Positions 1 to 7,080 of a DNA stretch of 10,820 nucleotides are shown in pieces. The translations under genes were made by a program, and so were the position numbers. Source of the DNA: JBBFMJ01 sp037441225. Its GTDB lineage: Bacteria > Acidobacteriota > Thermoanaerobaculia > UBA2201. A model generated the notes under the pieces. The model worked only from the letters and a program-made list of their open reading frames with translations, ran no database searches and was not told the DNA's origin. Position 1 is the stretch's first letter. Each line of letters starts with the position of its first letter. The stretch spans positions 1 through 10,820 of the forward strand of contig JBBISU010000101.1 in NCBI GenBank assembly GCA_037441225.1, read 5' to 3'.

Positions 1-205
1 AATGAAGGGAAAAGGGATTAATGAGAGCAGGATTTGTAATATAATTATTGGAAACGCTTGCACAATTTGTAAAATAAAAAAATTTTTTATTCCCTAACTG
101 GGACTGGATTAAAGCCTCTACCAATATTTTTGCTTTTTTGAAGCCCTTATTTTTAATAAAAAAATTAATTTCAGTTGCATTTTTTAGGTTAATAAAATTT
201 GGCAT
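1..205 (-). CDS. Possible 5' part of an unknown gene running off the left edge
   Basis: On the minus strand an ATG at 205-203 opens a frame that stays open for 68 codons to the window edge. It begins MPNFINLKNATEINFF and becomes strongly hydrophobic near the edge (LQIVQAFPIIILQILLSL), as a membrane segment would. The base pattern resembles the other minus-strand genes here. Against it: no Shine-Dalgarno sequence precedes the ATG, the frame is short, and the start lies inside the probable promoter of the divergent citrate synthase gene. I do not recognise the protein. It could be a real membrane protein gene or chance open frame. Confidence 0.3.
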   Translation of the reverse strand, partial: MPNFINLKNATEINFFIKNKGFKKAKILVEALIQSQLGNKKFFYFTNCASVSNNYITNPALINPFSLH

Positions 206-234
206 TTGATTTTTAATCTTAAATATATTAAAAT
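206..234 (+). promoter_or_regulatory. Probable promoter of the citrate synthase gene
   Basis: A -35-like TTGATT (206-211) and a -10-like TAAAAT (229-234) are separated by 17 bases, predicting transcription from about 241 and a leader of about 25 bases that contains the AAGGAGGT ribosome binding site (255-262). The same TTGATT -35 variant occurs before the tRNA gene. A competing pair is TTGGCA at 199-204 with AATATA at 222-227. In such AT-rich DNA chance matches are common. Confidence 0.4.
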
Positions 235-265
235 TGTAAGAAAATAAAATTTATAAGGAGGTATT

Positions 266-1555
266 ATGTCTTTGCTTTACGAAAAATTATCCAAAAAAAT
301 TCCCCTGTGGCGAGAAGAGATAAAGAAACTCAACACTGATTATGGGGATAAAGTCATTTCACAAGTAACAGTTGCACAAGCTTATGGTGGTATGAGGGGA
401 GTTAAATGTTTAGTTTGTGATACCTCAGAAGTACCACCAGATAAAGGGCTTGTTTTAAGGGGTATTCCACTAAAGGACTTTATTGATAAGTATGAATACC
501 CTGAACAGGTTTTTTGGCTTTTGCTAACAGGAGAACTGCCAAAGAAGAAAGAATTTGTTGAACTTAAAAGAGAGCTTGCAAAAAGGAACAAAGTTCCAAA
601 TTATGTATGGAAGGTCTTAAAAGCAATGCCAAAAGATTCCCATCCAATGGCAATGCTTTCCGGTGCTTTAATGGCAATGGAAAAGGAATCTGTTTTTAGA
701 AAAAGATATGATGAAGGGATGAAAAAGGACCAATTCTGGGAAGCAACCTTAGAAGATGCTTTAAACATTATTGCTGTTTTACCTACAATTGCAGCTGGAA
801 TTTACAGAATCAGGTTTGATAAAGGGAAAGTTATTAAACCATTAAGGAAACTTGATTGGGGTGCAAATTATGCAAGAATGTTGGGGCTTGATGATCCCAA
901 TGGAGAGTTTACAAAACTTATGAGACTTTATCTAATTCTTCATTGCGACCATGAAAGTGGAAATGTTTCTGCAATGACTGGAGCAACTGTTAATTCTGCT
1001 CTTTCTGATCTTTATTATTCCCTTGCAGCTGGTATAAATGGACTTGCAGGACCACTCCATGGCTTAGCAAATCAAGAATGCCTTGCTTGGATATTGGATT
1101 TACTTAAAAAATTTAATGGAGTTCCAACAGATAAACAATTAGAAGATTATGCATGGGAAACATTGAAAGGAGGAAGAGTTATACCAGGTTATGGACATGC
1201 AGTTTTAAGGGTAACAGATCCTCGTTTTGATGCCTTCCTGGCTTTTGGGAAGAAATATTGTGCTGGTGATCCTGTCTTTGATGCAGTTGCCAAGGTCTTT
1301 GATGTAGTACCAAATGTTTTAAAGGAAGTTCAAAAGATAAAAGATCCTTGGCCCAATGTAGATGCTGGCTCTGGTGCGCTTCTTTATCATTATGGTTTGA
1401 AAGAATTTCCTTATTATACTGTCTTATTTGCTGTATCAAGGGCAATGGGCATCTGTTCACAAGCAGTTATTGCAAGGGGCTTGGGACTTCCAATTACAAG
1501 GCCCAAGTCAGTTACAACTGAATGGATTAAAAAGGAAGTTACAAAAACCCAATAA
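266..1555 (+). CDS. gltA: Citrate synthase, type I-like (eukaryotic/Geobacter-like)
   Basis: Condenses oxaloacetate and acetyl-CoA to citrate in the cytoplasm, the entry step of the TCA cycle. The 429 residues match the full length of the eukaryotic-like bacterial citrate synthases. The catalytic triad is in place: His265 in GPLHGLANQ, His311 in IPGYGHAVLRVTDPRF and Asp366 in PWPNVDAGSG. Further signatures are HCDHESGNVSA (226-236) and LPITRPKSVTTEW near the C-terminus, with Arg412. Two positions look unusual from memory of the family: VDAGSG where VDAHSG is common, and SALSDLYYS where SALSDPY is common. The start follows a strong AAGGAGGT at 255-262, four bases after GGAGG. It appears monocistronic, with its own promoter and a strong terminator directly after it. 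Function is secure; whether it works mainly forwards or in reverse cannot be told. Confidence 0.96.
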   Translation: MSLLYEKLSKKIPLWREEIKKLNTDYGDKVISQVTVAQAYGGMRGVKCLVCDTSEVPPDKGLVLRGIPLKDFIDKYEYPEQVFWLLLTGELPKKKEFVELKRELAKRNKVPNYVWKVLKAMPKDSHPMAMLSGALMAMEKESVFRKRYDEGMKKDQFWEATLEDALNIIAVLPTIAAGIYRIRFDKGKVIKPLRKLDWGANYARMLGLDDPNGEFTKLMRLYLILHCDHESGNVSAMTGATVNSALSDLYYSLAAGINGLAGPLHGLANQECLAWILDLLKKFNGVPTDKQLEDYAWETLKGGRVIPGYGHAVLRVTDPRFDAFLAFGKKYCAGDPVFDAVAKVFDVVPNVLKEVQKIKDPWPNVDAGSGALLYHYGLKEFPYYTVLFAVSRAMGICSQAVIARGLGLPITRPKSVTTEWIKKEVTKTQ

Positions 1556-1573
1556 TTTAAATCAAAGATATTT

Positions 1574-1609
1574 AAAGCCCCTGTTTTAAATACAGGGGCT
1601 TTTTTATTT
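1574..1609 (+). terminator. Strong intrinsic terminator after citrate synthase
   Basis: A perfect 9-bp stem, AGCCCCTGT (1576-1584) with ACAGGGGCT (1592-1600), closes a 7-base loop, and the last stem T runs into TTTTTATTT. It lies about 20 bases after the citrate synthase stop. Its GC-rich stem stands out in AT-rich DNA. On the minus strand the hairpin is followed only by TTTAAATAT, so it may also weakly end the operon arriving from 1634. Confidence 0.93.
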
Positions 1610-1633
1610 GAGAAGAGATTATTTTAAATAAAC

Positions 1634-2005
1634 TTAGTCCTTTTGGGATGTTTTATAAAGCCAGGTTAAAATTAAGTTTATAAAACTAACAAGAAAGGCA
1701 GCAATTAAAGCATCCAAGAAGCTTCTTACATAAAAATTTAAATCAAAAAATTTATTGGCAATGTAAGAAGTAAAGTAAAAGATTATTGCATTTAGAATTA
1801 ATGAAAAAAGACCTAAAGTTAAAATTAAAAGAGGGCAGGACAAAATTTTTAAAATTGGCTTTAAAAAAATGTTTAAAAAAGCCATAATGAGTGCCATAAT
1901 CACATAAACATACCAGCCCTTATCCTTTGCTTCTATACCAGGCAATATCCTTTCAACTAAAAAAATTGAAAAAGAAAGGATTGCCCACCTGAAAATTAAA
2001 TTCAT
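1634..2005 (-). CDS. Four-helix membrane protein, Phage_holin_4_2-like
   Basis: A small inner-membrane protein of 123 residues with about four membrane segments (roughly residues 3-19, 32-54, 57-83 and 94-117). The segment around CPLLILTLGLFSLILNAIIF is typical of the pfam04020 'phage holin family 4 superfamily' proteins, which also show the NIFLKPIL-type turn seen at 45-52. Despite that family name these are common chromosomal genes of unknown role, and nothing here indicates a prophage. Its ATG overlaps the stop codon of the upstream glycosyltransferase (ATGA, 4 bases), so translation is probably coupled; there is no strong ribosome binding site. It is the last gene of the operon that begins with the acyl-CoA dehydrogenase. 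Family assignment is likely; function is unknown. Confidence 0.82.
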   Translation of the reverse strand: MNLIFRWAILSFSIFLVERILPGIEAKDKGWYVYVIMALIMAFLNIFLKPILKILSCPLLILTLGLFSLILNAIIFYFTSYIANKFFDLNFYVRSFLDALIAAFLVSFINLILTWLYKTSQKD

Positions 2006-2697
2006 CTGGAACCTGTCTTTAATCTTTTCATTTCTTTTAATGTCTGAAAAACTGTTTTAAACTTAACAGAGGACTTCCCTTCTTTTCTTTTCAAATGCTG
2101 GACTGGAACTTCCACATATCTTGCCCCTACCTCATTTGCCCTTAAAAAAAATTCTGCATCAATTAAAAAATGTTCTGAAAATAAGGGAATTGATTTTAAA
2201 AAACTTGCCCTAAAAATCTTAAAAGCACAATTTATATCTTTTGCTCTAATCTTTAAGTAAAATTTTTGCATTAAATTATAAACCTTAGAAGTAAACTTTC
2301 TTAAATAAGGATCATTTCTTTTAATTCTATAACCAACAACCATATCGTTTTCATAAATTAAAGGAAAATAATTTTTTATTTCTGATAAATCAAATTGACC
2401 ATCTGAATCAGTATAAAAAATATAATCAAATTTTGCTGTTTTAAAACCCTCTCTTAAAGCATTTGCATAACCCTTATTTGGATAATAAGACAAAATTTTT
2501 AATTTTTTTATTTCTTTTTCTAAATTTTTTAAAATTTCTTCTGTTTTATCAATTGAGCCATCATTTACAATTATCAACTCCCAGTCCTTACAAATATTAT
2601 TTAAAATTTCGGCACTTTCTCTTACAACTTTTTCAATAACTTTTTCTTCATTATAAGCAGGCATTACAACAGAAAGAGAAGGTATTAAATTTTCCAT
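2002..2697 (-). CDS. Family 2 glycosyltransferase (polyprenyl-phosphate sugar transferase type)
   Basis: A GT-A fold glycosyltransferase of 231 residues that probably transfers a sugar from a nucleotide donor to a polyprenyl-phosphate or other envelope acceptor at the cytoplasmic face. Visible landmarks are MPAYNEE (12-18), the donor-binding VNDGS (44-48), the metal-binding DSDGQ (97-101), DINCAFKIFR (154-163), DAE (180-182) and a basic HLKRKEGKSS (201-210), the usual order in DPM1-like enzymes. No C-terminal membrane helices are present, so membrane contact may come from the small membrane protein encoded immediately downstream with a 4-base overlap. The start lies inside the 3' end of the acyl-CoA dehydrogenase gene (13-base overlap), and no clear ribosome binding site is seen, suggesting coupling. 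The exact donor and acceptor cannot be read from the sequence. Confidence 0.9.
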   Translation of the reverse strand: MENLIPSLSVVMPAYNEEKVIEKVVRESAEILNNICKDWELIIVNDGSIDKTEEILKNLEKEIKKLKILSYYPNKGYANALREGFKTAKFDYIFYTDSDGQFDLSEIKNYFPLIYENDMVVGYRIKRNDPYLRKFTSKVYNLMQKFYLKIRAKDINCAFKIFRASFLKSIPLFSEHFLIDAEFFLRANEVGARYVEVPVQHLKRKEGKSSVKFKTVFQTLKEMKRLKTGSR

Positions 2698-4301
2698 CTA
2701 TCAAAAGGATATTCTTCTTTCTTATAAATATCTGAAGAAATTTCTGTGCAAAGGTTGTCTTGTTTTGAAAAATCATTTTCAAGCAAATTTTTTACTTTTT
2801 GAATTTCAAAGTTTAAAAATGTTTTTGCATATAAAATTGCTTCAGATTTTTGCTTTGCTTCTTCCGTTGTCCTTGAAAGGGTTGCAAGAGAAGCATAAAG
2901 GGAAGAAGCACAATTGGCAATCCTTTCAAGGTCATATTCATATTTTCTTACATCTGGACCTGCTTTATCTAAAAACTTTTTATTATTTTGACCAAATTTA
3001 AAGACAAGTTTTGATACTTCTTCTGCTTCTTCTTTTAAATCAGGCAAAACCCATCCCATTTCTTCTGGTTTTTCTGGAAAACTTTTAAACTTTGATGCAA
3101 ACCTCAAGCCAGTTTGTGCTCCATACATCCTTGTTACCTCATTTGTCCCTTCAAATATTAAATTTATTCTTGAATCCCTTAAAAACCTTTCAAAAGGATA
3201 TTCTTCCATATATCCATTCCCACCTGCAACTTGGAGTGCATCATTTATAACTTCCCATAAAATCTCTGTTATATAAAATTTGCAAAGAGCTGATTCTGTG
3301 GCATAATCTTTTAAACCCTTCCCAACCTGTCCTGCTGCAAAATAAGCCATTGACTCTGAGCCATAAGTATAAGATGCCATTTTTCCAAATTTCTTCCTGA
3401 TCATTTCAAATTCGCCAATTTTTTGACCAAACTGTTTTCTATTATTTGCAAAGACAGTTGCTTGTTTTATCATTTCTTTACATCCACCCAAACAAGAAGC
3501 AGCAAGCCCTAAACGACCTGAATCTAAAACCTGCATAAAAATTAAAAATCCCCTCCCCTTTCTCCCCAAAACATTTTCTTCTGGAACAAATAAATTTTCA
3601 TAAATAAGTTGTGCTGTTGAGGAGCCCTTAAGCCCTAATTTTTTTTCTTCTTTTCCAATTGAAAAACCAGGAGATGAAGTATCGACAATAAAAGCAGTCA
3701 AAGCAATATCTTCCCCTGTCTTTGCAAGGGTTGTTACGATGTTTGCAATTCCACCATTTGTTATCCATTGTTTTGTACCATTTAAAAAATAACCTTTTTT
3801 TTCAGCATCATATCTTGCCTGAGTTTTAACAGAGGAAGCATCTGACCCCGCTTCTGGTTCTGTTAAGGCAAAGGCAGCTATTTTTTCACCACTTGCAAGG
3901 GGTGGCAGATATTTCTTTTTTTGTTCTTCGTTCCCGGCAATTATAATTCCTTTATATCCAATTGATTGATGTGCCCCAACTAAAATTGCAGTAGAATTAC
4001 ATACCCTTGTCATCTCTTCCATAACCCTGCAATATTGTGCGACAGAGAAACCATAGCCACCATATTCTTCTGGTATTGTCATACCCAAAATACCCATTTC
4101 TCCTAAACCTTTAATAATTTCTTTAGGGATCGACTTTTCTTTATCAATTTTTTCTGGATTGATGTATTCTTTTGCAAATTTTCTAAAGGACTCTATTAAA
4201 AAATTAACTGTTTCCCTTTCTTCTTCATTTAAAGATGGATAAGGATACAAAAAATCATTTAAAATTTTTCCACAAAAAATACCTTGCGCAACAGATTCCA
4301 T
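2685..4301 (-). CDS. Acyl-CoA dehydrogenase, VLCAD/ACAD9-type with C-terminal domain
   Basis: An FAD-dependent enzyme of 538 residues that makes the 2,3-enoyl-CoA in fatty acid beta-oxidation. The N-terminus (GKILNDFLYPYPSLNEEE) and HQSIGYKGI (111-119) resemble mitochondrial very-long-chain acyl-CoA dehydrogenase. FAD and substrate elements follow: FALTEPEAGSDASS (144-157), WITNGG (179-184) and NRKQFGQKIGEFEMI (287-301). The catalytic base is Glu384 in RINLIFEGTNEVTR. After about residue 400 there is a helical extension of roughly 130 residues, as in VLCAD/ACAD9, which in those enzymes associates with the membrane; long-chain preference is therefore inferred. An AAGGAG (4312-4307) precedes the start by five bases. 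It is the first gene of a three-gene overlapping operon. Partner beta-oxidation genes are not in the window. Confidence 0.94.
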   Translation of the reverse strand: MESVAQGIFCGKILNDFLYPYPSLNEEERETVNFLIESFRKFAKEYINPEKIDKEKSIPKEIIKGLGEMGILGMTIPEEYGGYGFSVAQYCRVMEEMTRVCNSTAILVGAHQSIGYKGIIIAGNEEQKKKYLPPLASGEKIAAFALTEPEAGSDASSVKTQARYDAEKKGYFLNGTKQWITNGGIANIVTTLAKTGEDIALTAFIVDTSSPGFSIGKEEKKLGLKGSSTAQLIYENLFVPEENVLGRKGRGFLIFMQVLDSGRLGLAASCLGGCKEMIKQATVFANNRKQFGQKIGEFEMIRKKFGKMASYTYGSESMAYFAAGQVGKGLKDYATESALCKFYITEILWEVINDALQVAGGNGYMEEYPFERFLRDSRINLIFEGTNEVTRMYGAQTGLRFASKFKSFPEKPEEMGWVLPDLKEEAEEVSKLVFKFGQNNKKFLDKAGPDVRKYEYDLERIANCASSLYASLATLSRTTEEAKQKSEAILYAKTFLNFEIQKVKNLLENDFSKQDNLCTEISSDIYKKEEYPFDRWKI

Positions 4302-4306
4302 AAAAA

Positions 4307-4331
4307 CTCCTTATAAAATTTTATTATTATA
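4307..4331 (-). promoter_or_regulatory. Ribosome binding site and possible -10 box of the acyl-CoA dehydrogenase operon
   Basis: Read on the minus strand, TATAAT (4331-4326) precedes AAGGAG (4312-4307) and the ATG at 4301. No good -35 lies 16-18 bases upstream of the TATAAT, so the promoter part is weak; the ribosome binding site is clear. Confidence 0.35.
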
Positions 4332-4565
4332 TTTTAACAAAATTTAATTTAAAATTTCCAGGTTATTTTATTTTTTGGAGAATGCATCTTAAAACATAAT
4401 AATTTAAGTAAAATTATTTGTTTTTTAAAATACAATCAGCATAAGTTAAACAAGATTTATTTTATTTTAATTTTTATATAAATTTAAAAATATTCTTTTT
4501 AAAAAACTCAAAAACTAAAAAATATTAATTTATTTTTAAATTTTAATATCATCAATAAATTCCTC
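4313..4565. other. Gene-free, extremely AT-rich divergent intergenic region
   Basis: This stretch separates two divergently transcribed operons. It is almost entirely runs of A and T. I see no open frame of note, no RNA gene and no convincing repeat. It presumably holds promoter or nucleoid-protein binding DNA for both operons. Confidence 0.6.
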
Positions 4566-4594
4566 TTGACAACCGTTTTTTTGTAAAATAACCT
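4566..4594 (+). promoter_or_regulatory. Candidate promoter of the secreted three-gene operon
   Basis: A consensus -35 TTGACA (4566-4571) is followed after 17 bases by TAACCT (4589-4594), a poor -10; TAAAAT at 4584-4589 is a better hexamer but only 12 bases away. With the 17-base spacing, transcription would begin near 4601, inside the palindrome at 4592-4611. The weak -10 suggests an activator or other regulation. Confidence 0.45.
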
Positions 4595-4611
4595 TAAAAA
4601 ATTTTTTAAGG
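4592..4611. promoter_or_regulatory. Perfect 20-bp palindrome overlapping the start region of gene A
   Basis: CCTTAAAAAATTTTTTAAGG is its own reverse complement. Its right arm supplies AAGG of the ribosome binding site AAGGAGGT (4608-4615), which is followed by ATG at 4619. As DNA it could be an operator lying over the predicted transcription start. As RNA it could fold and hide the ribosome binding site, but only if transcription starts before 4592. The palindrome is certain; the role is inference. Confidence 0.45.
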
Positions 4612-4618
4612 AGGTAGT

Positions 4619-6155
4619 ATGAAGTTTTTTAACTTTTNNNNNNNNNNNNNNNNNNNNNNNNNNNNNNNNNNNNNNNNNNNNNNNNNNNNNNNNNNNNNNN
4701 NNNNNNNNNNNNNNNNNNNNNNNNNNNNNNNNNNNNNTTTTTAACTTTTAATTCTCTTATTTTTTCTTCTTCATTTAATTATGCTGCAACTGGTGGGCTT
4801 TGGACCATTGCTTGTGTTGATTTTTGTTTTTATCCTGCTCCAAATGATACTTCTTATACAAGAGGGCATGGGCTTTGTCTCTGGGCAAATCTTTATTTAT
4901 CTCAAGAAGATGTTGGAAAAGTTTTTTATCAAAAGATAAAGAATTCTTCTGGAGAAGTTATCGAACAAAATCTCTTAAAAATATTACAAGATGATTTTTG
5001 CTATGATGGAAACCAACCTTCTGGTTTTCCAAATGGCTATGCCCTTTATTATTATTCTAAGGAAAATAAAAAATATTTATTTGCTTATTGTTTTAAAAGA
5101 AAGCAGATTCAAGTTATGATTTAAAACAGAGTTTTGCTCCAGCAGGATGTGGAATAACTGACTGCTCAACAAAATTAGGACATTATACTTATGAATTTTA
5201 TGAAGAAGGAAATTATAAAGGTAGTGCAACCTTCTGGATTGTACCCGATTTTAGTTATTATGATAAATTTAATTTTGGAATAAAAGGAAATAGGTTTCCT
5301 GCCTATTGCGATAGAGGGAAAATTTTTGAACCAAATACATCTCTTTATGGTAGTTTTCGCTGCAGTGACTGGGAGGGGGCTGATTTTAAATTTGAAGATA
5401 ATGGGGTATATCAGACCTCTTCCTCATCAGGAACAACTCCGCATAGCATTCACTATAGTACGCCAGTAGAATTTAATATAGAAGGTTCTGCTGCAACTTG
5501 CGATGACTTAACAAGCACATTTGGTGATATAGAAAGTAAAGATGGGAAGTTTTTAAAAGACAGTAACAATAATATGCCTCATTTTGATGTTAAATGGAAT
5601 GCAGGAGTTCTTTCTGGAACTTATACATTTAAAGTAAATATATCAAAAGATTTTGATGGAAGGGTTTATACTTTAAATAAAGATTCTACATCTTTTTTTG
5701 GATTTCAAGGTTTTTCAATGCTCCAAAATGAAGGAAATTCCTATGTTTGGAAAATGCCAGATGATGATATACATTTTCCATATAATAAATATATGAGAAA
5801 TGAAGTGATTTCAAAAATGGATGATATATTGCTTGATGTTTTGGTTTTTTATATCTGGATAGATCCAGGGAGTATTGGTTCAAAATTTAGATTTACTTCT
5901 GCAAATCTTGAAAAAGGTGGATTTTTTGAAAAGGCAACAATAGGTACTGCACCACCTTGGAGGAGGTTGCATAGACAACATAGAGCAGGCTATAATATTG
6001 ATATAAGCATGGAACTCACGAAGGGTGTTCCATTGACTTTGGAAAATGTAAAAGAAATGCAAAATTATGTATCAGAGCAAAGCAATGGTAAAAGCAAATG
6101 TACATATGAAACAAGTGGAACAGCACCACATATACATTGTAGATTTAATTTTTAA
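4619..6155 (+). CDS. Gene A: exported protein with LAS/M15-like C-terminal motif, split by a gap and a frameshift
   Basis: Three pieces read as one gene. A start with AAGGAGGT (4608-4615) gives MKFFNF before the gap at 4638-4737. From 4738 the frame continues through a signal-peptide-like SLIFSSSFNYA and GGLWTIACVDFCFYP to a stop at 5122. The adjacent frame, open from 5097 to 6155, carries on with ADSSYDLKQSFAPAGCG. One extra A in the run at 5095-5098 restores a single protein of roughly 475-480 residues. The N-terminal half has many Cys and aromatic residues; the middle looks beta-rich. The C-terminus has LHRQHRAGYNIDIS (His codon 5979, Asp codon 6000) and TAPHIHCRF (His codons 6129 and 6135), resembling the H...D...HxH zinc ligands of LAS/M15 peptidases that cut peptidoglycan peptides. 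This is an inference from spacing and motif only. First gene of an operon with B and C; I do not recognise the family. Confidence 0.72.
4638..4737. other. Assembly gap (100 N) inside the signal-peptide region of gene A
   Basis: Exactly 100 N, the usual placeholder for unknown length. The 12 bases before it (4626-4637) and the 12 after it (4738-4749) are identical, TTTTTAACTTTT. The contig ends may therefore overlap directly or flank a short tandem repeat, and the true missing length is probably close to zero. Confidence 0.95.
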
Positions 6156-6167
6156 ATAGGAGGTCAT

Positions 6168-7080
6168 ATGAAAATATTATTTTTTTTATTATTTTCAAGT
6201 TTTATTTTTTCTCAGCAAAACTGCCCACAGGATACAACTGGATATCAGGTTGTGCAAGATTTAACAATTTGCTTTACAAAGATAGAGTACAGTGTTGAAT
6301 ATCATCCACAATGCAACTGTTACTATTATAATTATAAGATAATTTCACCAGAAAGCAACAAAGGAAATATTGCGTGGATAGATACACATTTCGAAACATC
6401 AAAAAATTATTACCAATATGATTCATCTCTTCCGTTTGATCCAGTTTGTGACCTTTTGTCCAGGATCCCTCCAAAACCATATGAAAAAGAAAATTTAATT
6501 CCAAAATCTTATGTTTCCTGCCCAGAGGGATGGAATGGAGGTCACTGGGCAGTATTTGCTACTTATTCTTTTGGCGATAAAAGCATAAAGCCAGGCCAAA
6601 GTGCAAATTTTACAATTGCANNNNNNNNNNNNNNNNNNNNNNNNNNNNNNNNNNNNNNNNNNNNNNNNNNNNNNNNNNNNNNNNNNNNNNNNNNNNNNNN
6701 NNNNNNNNNNNNNNNNNNNNATAGGTCCAGTTGATCCAGAAGAACTTGAACTTTTCAATGGTGGAGGGCAAAAACCCGATGATGTAAACTTATTTTTAAG
6801 ATATTTAGAGCCAAAGGATACACAAACAACTCTTCCCCCAGGTCAAAATACCTTTGAACTATTTATTTATTATGGAAAAACAACAAAGCCAGAGACATTT
6901 AAAGCATATTTAAACAATCAAGATATAAAGAGTTTATTCCATCCAGTTCCAGGTGGAGGTGATTTTGTAAAATTAAATTTAAAAAGTGGGACAAATGTTT
7001 TAGAATTTTCAATAGATGGGATAAATCAGAAAGGGCATACTGCAACTGACAGAGACAGGTTGACTTTGAAGGTTCAATGA
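6168..7080 (+). CDS. Gene B: exported protein with beta-rich C-terminal domain, interrupted by a gap
   Basis: The start follows TAGGAGGT (6157-6164), 12 bases after gene A. Residues 1-15 (MKILFFLLFSSFIFS) are a signal peptide with likely cleavage before QQNCPQ. The mature N-terminal part (151 codons before the gap) is Cys- and Tyr-rich and contains WNGGHWAVFATYSFG and IKPGQSANFTIA. After the gap, 119 codons from 6721 read IGPVDPEELELFNGGG and end with a domain holding FKAYLNNQDIKSLFHPVPG and NVLEFSIDG ... TATDRDRL, which looks like a compact beta-sandwich found in secreted proteins. The two parts differ in frame only because the gap length is arbitrary; I treat them as one gene. Two genes would be possible if the gap were large. 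No enzyme motif is seen and the function is unknown. Confidence 0.7.
6621..6720. other. Assembly gap (100 N) inside gene B
   Basis: Exactly 100 N, so the true length is unknown. Unlike the first gap, its flanks share no sequence. The left side ends on a complete Ala codon (6618-6620) and the right side opens in a different frame relative to it, so the missing length need not be 100. Confidence 0.95.

Noticed and set aside
2..94. Plus-strand frame beginning ATGAAGGGAAAAGGG at the window start
   Set aside because: It is short, lacks a ribosome binding site, and overlaps the longer minus-strand open frame.
1179..1460. 93-codon open frame on the minus strand within citrate synthase
   Set aside because: Its low-complexity His/Gln-rich translation is an antisense shadow of a conserved enzyme gene.
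1634..2005. Prophage lysis holin
   Set aside because: The family name includes 'phage holin', but these four-helix proteins are common chromosomal genes, and no phage genes are nearby.
4302..4565. CRISPR array or tandem repeats in the AT-rich spacer
   Set aside because: The A- and T-runs give many short partial matches, but there are no regularly spaced repeats.
5089..5101. Programmed -1 frameshift at TGT TTT AAA AGA in gene A
   Set aside because: A -1 slip on the T-run would read TTT then TAA (5094-5096), a stop, and the sequence does not fit the X XXY YYZ slippery pattern. A missing base in the A-run explains the frames better.
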